Below are positions 53,251 to 55,180 of a DNA stretch of 55,180 nucleotides, in pieces. The stretch covers positions 1 through 55,180 of the forward strand of contig NZ_BAGJ01000128.1 in the NCBI RefSeq assembly GCF_000308775.1. Reading direction: 5' to 3'. The translations under genes and the position numbers were made by a program. Every line of letters begins with the position of its first letter. The first letter of the stretch is position 1. The DNA comes from Nocardia testacea NBRC 100365. Its GTDB lineage: Bacteria > Actinomycetota > Actinomycetes > Mycobacteriales > Mycobacteriaceae. A model generated the notes under the pieces. The model was not told the DNA's origin, searched no databases, and saw nothing but the letters and a program-made list of their open reading frames with translations.

Positions 53251-55180
53251 TCAGTAGAGGTAGACGATGGCGTTGTTCCCGCCCCGGCAGGTGACCAGGC
53301 CGGCCGCGGCGACACATTCGAGCGTGTAGGCCTGGCCGGTCACCGGGCTGGTGGCCTCGACCGAGACGGGATCGCCCTCGGCCGAGACCACGGAGGGATC
53401 GAGGTAGGCCTGCCGGACCGCCTCGGCGAACTCGCAACTGGTCACCGCGGTACCGGTTGCCGCGGAACCGTATTCGGAACCGCCGGAGGACACCCCCGAA
53501 CAAGGTTGCGCACCCGCGGGCAGATCGGCCCGGGCCGTGGTGGTGGTCGCCGACGTGGTGGTGCTGGTGCGCGCGGAGGTGGTGGCGGAGGGTTCGCCGG
53601 TGCTGTCGGCCGCGGAAGTCCGCTCGGGGGCCGAGGTGGTGGCGGCGCCGGTGGTATCGGCGGCGCCGGTGGATTCCGGGCCCTCGGAGCCACCGAGGAA
53701 CTGGATACCGAGTACCGCGAGGATGATCACCACCGCGAAAACCCCGATTCCGGTCATTATCGGCACGACTTTGGAACGTTCGCCGCCGGGTGCGGTGTCA
53801 CGGGCCCGCGCGTTCGCGGCGTAACTGTCGCGATAGCCGGCCTCGTAGGCGGCCGCATAGGGGTCGGCCGGTGGGCCGGGATCCTGGGCCCGGTAGCCGT
53901 AGTGCTCGCCGGGCGCCGCAGCGTCGTAGCGGCCGGTCGGCTCGGACACCGGGTACTGCGGCCGCGGGTCGAAGCTCGCCTCCTCGGCGGAGTAGGCGAG
54001 TTCGGGAGGCGTCCGATCCACCGGCTGATACGCCCGGGTGGTCTCCTCGGCGGAGTACGCCAGGCCCGCGTGACCCTCTTCCACCGGCTGATACGCACGG
54101 GTCGCGTCCTCGGCGGAGTACGCGAGGCCCGCATGGCCATCATCCACCGGCTGATACGCGCGGGTCGCGTCCTCGCCGGAATAGGCGAGCCCGGCGTGGC
54201 CATCATCCACCGGCTGGTACGCATGGGTCGCGTCCTCGGCGGAGTACGCGAGGCCCGCGTGGCCATCATCCACCGGCTGATACGCATGGGTCGCGTCCTC
54301 GCCGGAGTACGCGAGCCCGGCATGACCTTCTTCCACCGGCTGATAGGCCCGAGTGGTGTCCTCTCCGGAGTAGGCGAATCCGGCGTTCTCCTGCAGGTAG
54401 GCCTGGGCCGGATCGTCGGCGGGATAGGCGAGCCCCGAGGCGTCCCTCTCCACCGGCCGATAGGAGCGGGTCGCGTCCTGGGCGGGATAGGCCTGTCCTG
54501 CGGGGGTCTCGTCCCGGAAGACCCGGGTGGACTCCTCGGCCGCCGGGACCGGATAGCCGGGTTCACCGTAGATGCGGGTGGCCTGATCGTGCGGGTAGAA
54601 GTCCGCGACCGGCATGCCCCCGGTCGCGGGCGCCGGGTTCTCGTACTGTGACGGATCGACGGCCGGGTGCAACTGCTCGTTCTGGTAGAGATGCGCGTCC
54701 GGGAACGGCCGGATACCGCCGGGCGGGGCCTCGGGATCGGCGGCGGGAGCGGGATCGTCGGCCGGCAGCGGGGTGAACTCGGTTTCGGTGGGCCGGAAGG
54801 AGGTCGGGTCGCCGGGGATAATCGCGGGCAGGGTCGTGGCCGGGTCCGGCGTGCCCTCCTCGCGCGGTATCCGGACCACCAGGGTGGGAATCCCGCCGGT
54901 CGGCGGCGCCGACGGAGCGGGCACCTCGGCAATAGCGGGAGATTCGCCGGACCGCGGCTGTGGGCCGGCGGGATACGGGGGGCGCGCCGGAGAGTTCAGC
55001 GCGGTGCGGGCAGCTACAGCTAGTTCACCTGCCGTAGCGAAACGCTCGTGCGGATCCTTGGCCATACCCCATGCGATCACATCATCGAGTGCGGCCGGTA
55101 ATCCGGTTCGCTGCACGCTTGCTCGCGGTGGCGGTTCGGTCAGATGCGAGCGGATCAGCATGCCCACGCTGGTGGCCGGG
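53251..55180 (-). CDS. Transmembrane Ser/Thr protein kinase, C-terminal part (N-terminus beyond window)
   Basis: At least 640 residues, open at the right edge. The first 55 residues are the end of a eukaryotic-like kinase domain (SVGMLIRSHLTEPPP, then LPAALDDVIAWGMAKDPHERFATAGELAVAARTAL); the active site lies outside. A Pro/Ala-rich linker of about 400 residues holds repeated acid-x-Thr-Arg-x-Tyr motifs, including six 21-residue tandem repeats. A transmembrane helix follows (VVPIMTGIGVFAVVIILAVLGIQFL), then a Thr/Ser-rich stalk and an external domain of about 85 residues with four Cys (QPCSGV, TSCEFA, LECVAA, VTCRGGNNAIVYLY). This is the layout of mycobacterial Pkn receptor kinases with an external sensor. 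Regulated partners unknown. Confidence 0.85.
   Translation of the reverse strand, partial: PATSVGMLIRSHLTEPPPRASVQRTGLPAALDDVIAWGMAKDPHERFATAGELAVAARTALNSPARPPYPAGPQPRSGESPAIAEVPAPSAPPTGGIPTLVVRIPREEGTPDPATTLPAIIPGDPTSFRPTETEFTPLPADDPAPAADPEAPPGGIRPFPDAHLYQNEQLHPAVDPSQYENPAPATGGMPVADFYPHDQATRIYGEPGYPVPAAEESTRVFRDETPAGQAYPAQDATRSYRPVERDASGLAYPADDPAQAYLQENAGFAYSGEDTTRAYQPVEEGHAGLAYSGEDATHAYQPVDDGHAGLAYSAEDATHAYQPVDDGHAGLAYSGEDATRAYQPVDDGHAGLAYSAEDATRAYQPVEEGHAGLAYSAEETTRAYQPVDRTPPELAYSAEEASFDPRPQYPVSEPTGRYDAAAPGEHYGYRAQDPGPPADPYAAAYEAGYRDSYAANARARDTAPGGERSKVVPIMTGIGVFAVVIILAVLGIQFLGGSEGPESTGAADTTGAATTSAPERTSAADSTGEPSATTSARTSTTTSATTTTARADLPAGAQPCSGVSSGGSEYGSAATGTAVTSCEFAEAVRQAYLDPSVVSAEGDPVSVEATSPVTGQAYTLECVAAAGLVTCRGGNNAIVYLY
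53991..54368 (-). repeat. Six tandem 63-bp repeats in the kinase linker
   Basis: Six uninterrupted units of exactly 63 bp, each coding 21 residues of the form GLAYS-(G/A)-ED-(A/T)-T-(R/H)-AYQPV-(D/E)(D/E)-GHA; the outer unit is degenerate (VDRTPPEL). Further single motifs (DQATRIY, EESTRVF, QDATRSY) continue in the flanking linker. Confidence 0.9.

Noticed and set aside
53991..54368. CRISPR array
   Set aside because: The repeats are contiguous 63-bp units in frame within a protein gene and have no spacers.

Overview
The window is high-GC actinobacterial DNA, most likely from Nocardia or a close relative (Mycobacteriales). The block ilvC-ilvN-ilvB / CFP-6-like PH protein / DoxX / LppZ-like / gatB / pfkA follows the order of the Mycobacterium tuberculosis Rv3001c-Rv3010c region as I recall it. 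XRE+DUF397 pairs, a DUF574-type methyltransferase, an IdeR-type iron box and ESX-type WXG proteins fit the same group.

Layout. 1-1247 (-): two adjacent ClpP-family genes; one keeps the Ser-His-Asp triad, the other has Ala for Ser and runs off the left edge. 1481-12609 (+): a nitrogen-scavenging unit with a five-gene urea/short-amide ABC importer (urtABCDE type), a GntR/FCD regulator, urea carboxylase and allophanate hydrolase. A 12-bp tandem motif occurs both upstream of urtA and at the start of the carboxylase gene. 12610-13391: hairpin-rich DNA without a credible gene. 13392-15883: two coupled P450s (CYP157-like without the ExxR arginine, then CYP154-like). 15899-16545: IdeR box and a small secreted MTB12-like protein. 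16696-21229: an ABC pair, then a CPBP protease-histidine kinase-response regulator operon.

21364-31891 is accessory in character: a lone HNH endonuclease, a degenerate resolvase-like protein with a small partner, XRE+DUF397, RDD membrane protein, methyltransferase, two hydrolases (one divergent from a TetR gene across two perfect palindromes), and an ESX-type cassette (SAV_915-like, EspC-like, WXG/glycine-zipper protein, membrane protein). 32051-34454 holds dienelactone hydrolase, HxlR, RidA and a DHFR-like reductase.

34587-36913 is the most unusual part. A translationally coupled three-gene cassette (HTH protein, miniature ATP-grasp/phospho-histidine enzyme, unknown 199-aa protein) lies between two direct repeats of about 105 bp. 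Each repeat is the last 14 codons of ilvC plus its terminator. Beyond it are ilvCNB with a Leu-Leu-Val-Ile leader peptide and attenuator, a CFP-6-like gene with a probable frameshift, ilvD, DoxX, LppZ-like, an epoxide-hydrolase-like protein, GyrI-like and PadR proteins, gatB, a lipoprotein hydrolase, pfkA and a beta-lactamase-fold lipoprotein. The right edge cuts a Ser/Thr kinase whose linker carries six exact-length 63-bp repeats, each with a Thr-Arg/His-Ala-Tyr motif.

No rRNA, tRNA, CRISPR array, transposase or integrase was recognised. All functions are inferred from motifs and context; no searches were run.
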